Below are positions 63,372 through 64,000 of a stretch of 64,000 nt of DNA, piece by piece. The stretch is from PNON01 sp964387025 (lineage in GTDB: Bacteria > Chloroflexota > Anaerolineae > Anaerolineales > Anaerolineaceae). Made by a program: the position numbers and the translations under genes. Every line of letters starts with the position of its first letter. Within the stretch, counting starts at the first letter, position 1. Below the pieces are notes generated by a model, which was not told the origin of the DNA, did not search any database, and saw only the letters and a list, made by a program, of their open reading frames with translations. The stretch is taken from the NCBI GenBank assembly GCA_964387025.1, contig CAYLUZ010000004.1:186001-250000 (forward strand). The letters run 5' to 3'.

Positions 63372-64000
63372 TTAAAATAATATTGTGGCAAGTTCAGAGC
63401 GATACAACCGCGCATCCGGGTCTTCATTACCCAAAAATTGAAGTAATGCTACAATGATAAGTCTAGCCTGGCCTTTTTGATATCGCTTATTTTTTCTTAG
63501 AATATCTAATAAACCATCCAAGGCGGCAGGAATATTTCCTCGCCTCGCAAGACGAATATTATTCCAAAATGCTGCTTCCAGTTCATCATCTCCAGTGATT
63601 TCAACATCATCAAGCAACTGATATGCTTCGATCAATGGTTTAAGGTTTTCTGCTGAGGTAAACTCATGGCTGGCTGGAAATATTCGTAACACATTATTCG
63701 CTTCCAGGCTTTTCCCCAAACCAACATAACTCATTAGCAACCCGAGCATCCCCTTTGAATTAGTCTCATCTGTAATAAGTACTTCTTTAAATACACCTTC
63801 GGCCGCCTTCCAATCATGTTCACGTAGAAGTTCCATACCCTTTTCTACTGATAGGTCTGCTGGGCTTGGGGCAAGGTTGTGAACGAATTCGCGTAATGTT
63901 GCTTCTGTTTGTATACCAGAAAACTCAGCAACAACCTGTCCTTTCAGGAATGCTTTGACAGTTGGAATCGTCCTGACACCATAACGGATCGATAAGTTCT
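63372..64000 (-). CDS. CnoX/YbbN-like thioredoxin-fold TPR chaperone, partial
   Basis: Minus-strand frame cut by the right edge; about 208 residues of the C-terminal part are visible. It opens with the end of a thioredoxin fold (RYGVRTIPTVKAFLKGQVV, cis-Pro loop) whose active-site Cys region lies outside the window. Co-chaperone-type TPR helices follow (GMELLREHDWKAAEGVF, EAAFWNNIRLARRGN, QARLIIVALLQFLGNED), ending YRSELATILF. This architecture and C-terminus match CnoX (YbbN), a holdase that protects clients during oxidative stress. An internal ATG at 63836 is not the start. Confidence 0.85.
   Translation of the reverse strand, partial: NLSIRYGVRTIPTVKAFLKGQVVAEFSGIQTEATLREFVHNLAPSPADLSVEKGMELLREHDWKAAEGVFKEVLITDETNSKGMLGLLMSYVGLGKSLEANNVLRIFPASHEFTSAENLKPLIEAYQLLDDVEITGDDELEAAFWNNIRLARRGNIPAALDGLLDILRKNKRYQKGQARLIIVALLQFLGNEDPDARLYRSELATILF

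Overview
The window looks like chromosomal DNA of a Chloroflexota bacterium, most likely class Anaerolineae. I infer this from moderate GC, many secreted or membrane proteins with Thr/Pro-rich linkers, a split methylmalonyl-CoA mutase, a T-box-controlled thrS, and a complete eukaryote-like ubiquitin-type gene set. The class assignment is an inference, not a database result. Gene content is mostly housekeeping. No transposase, phage gene or CRISPR array was seen.

Layout: (1) 1-14781, minus strand: a sensory operon of a 2476-aa PAS/GAF histidine kinase, a 1401-aa REC-PAS-GAF protein, a 5TM-PAS-HD-GYP phosphodiesterase and a 7TM sensor cut by the left edge. By reading, it holds about 25 PAS and 4 GAF domains. 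(2) 15283-18779: methylmalonyl-CoA mutase catalytic subunit and epimerase, then a convergent UMF1-type transporter. (3) 19083-25666: uvrA, a DUF1786 gene, infC-rpmI-rplT (infC apparently starting at AUC) and a SpoU-type RNA methyltransferase. (4) 25706-34933: envelope proteins (parvulin lipoprotein, three-repeat secreted protein, alkaline-phosphatase-fold membrane enzyme), a methyltransferase, an MFS exporter, a URO-D-family protein and a lipoprotein. (5) 35086-40314: tRNA-Lys, thioredoxin, S9 peptidase, MurJ and a membrane TPR protein.

(6) 40499-47249, the most striking part: a strong promoter, seven tightly packed plus-strand genes and a terminator. The genes encode a GntR-HTH/E1 fusion, a membrane protein with a C-terminal RING-like zinc finger (E3 candidate), a ubiquitin-like/E2 fusion, a free ubiquitin-like protein, a JAMM peptidase, a membrane FHA protein and a membrane-anchored VWA protein. 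Together they form a complete activation, conjugation, ligation and removal pathway apparently organised at the membrane, with a built-in transcription factor.

(7) 47277-55870: rimO, a double-HTH RodZ-like gene, rplI and thrS (with T-box leader) on minus; a SnoaL-like protein and thrC-thrB on plus; then tRNA-Val with two degenerate 99-bp tandem copies of its 3' part. (8) 55992-64000: a polytopic envelope protein, sortase plus small membrane protein, class V aminotransferase, MFS transporter, RlmD-like methyltransferase, a CBM9-like lipoprotein, and a CnoX-like protein cut by the right edge.
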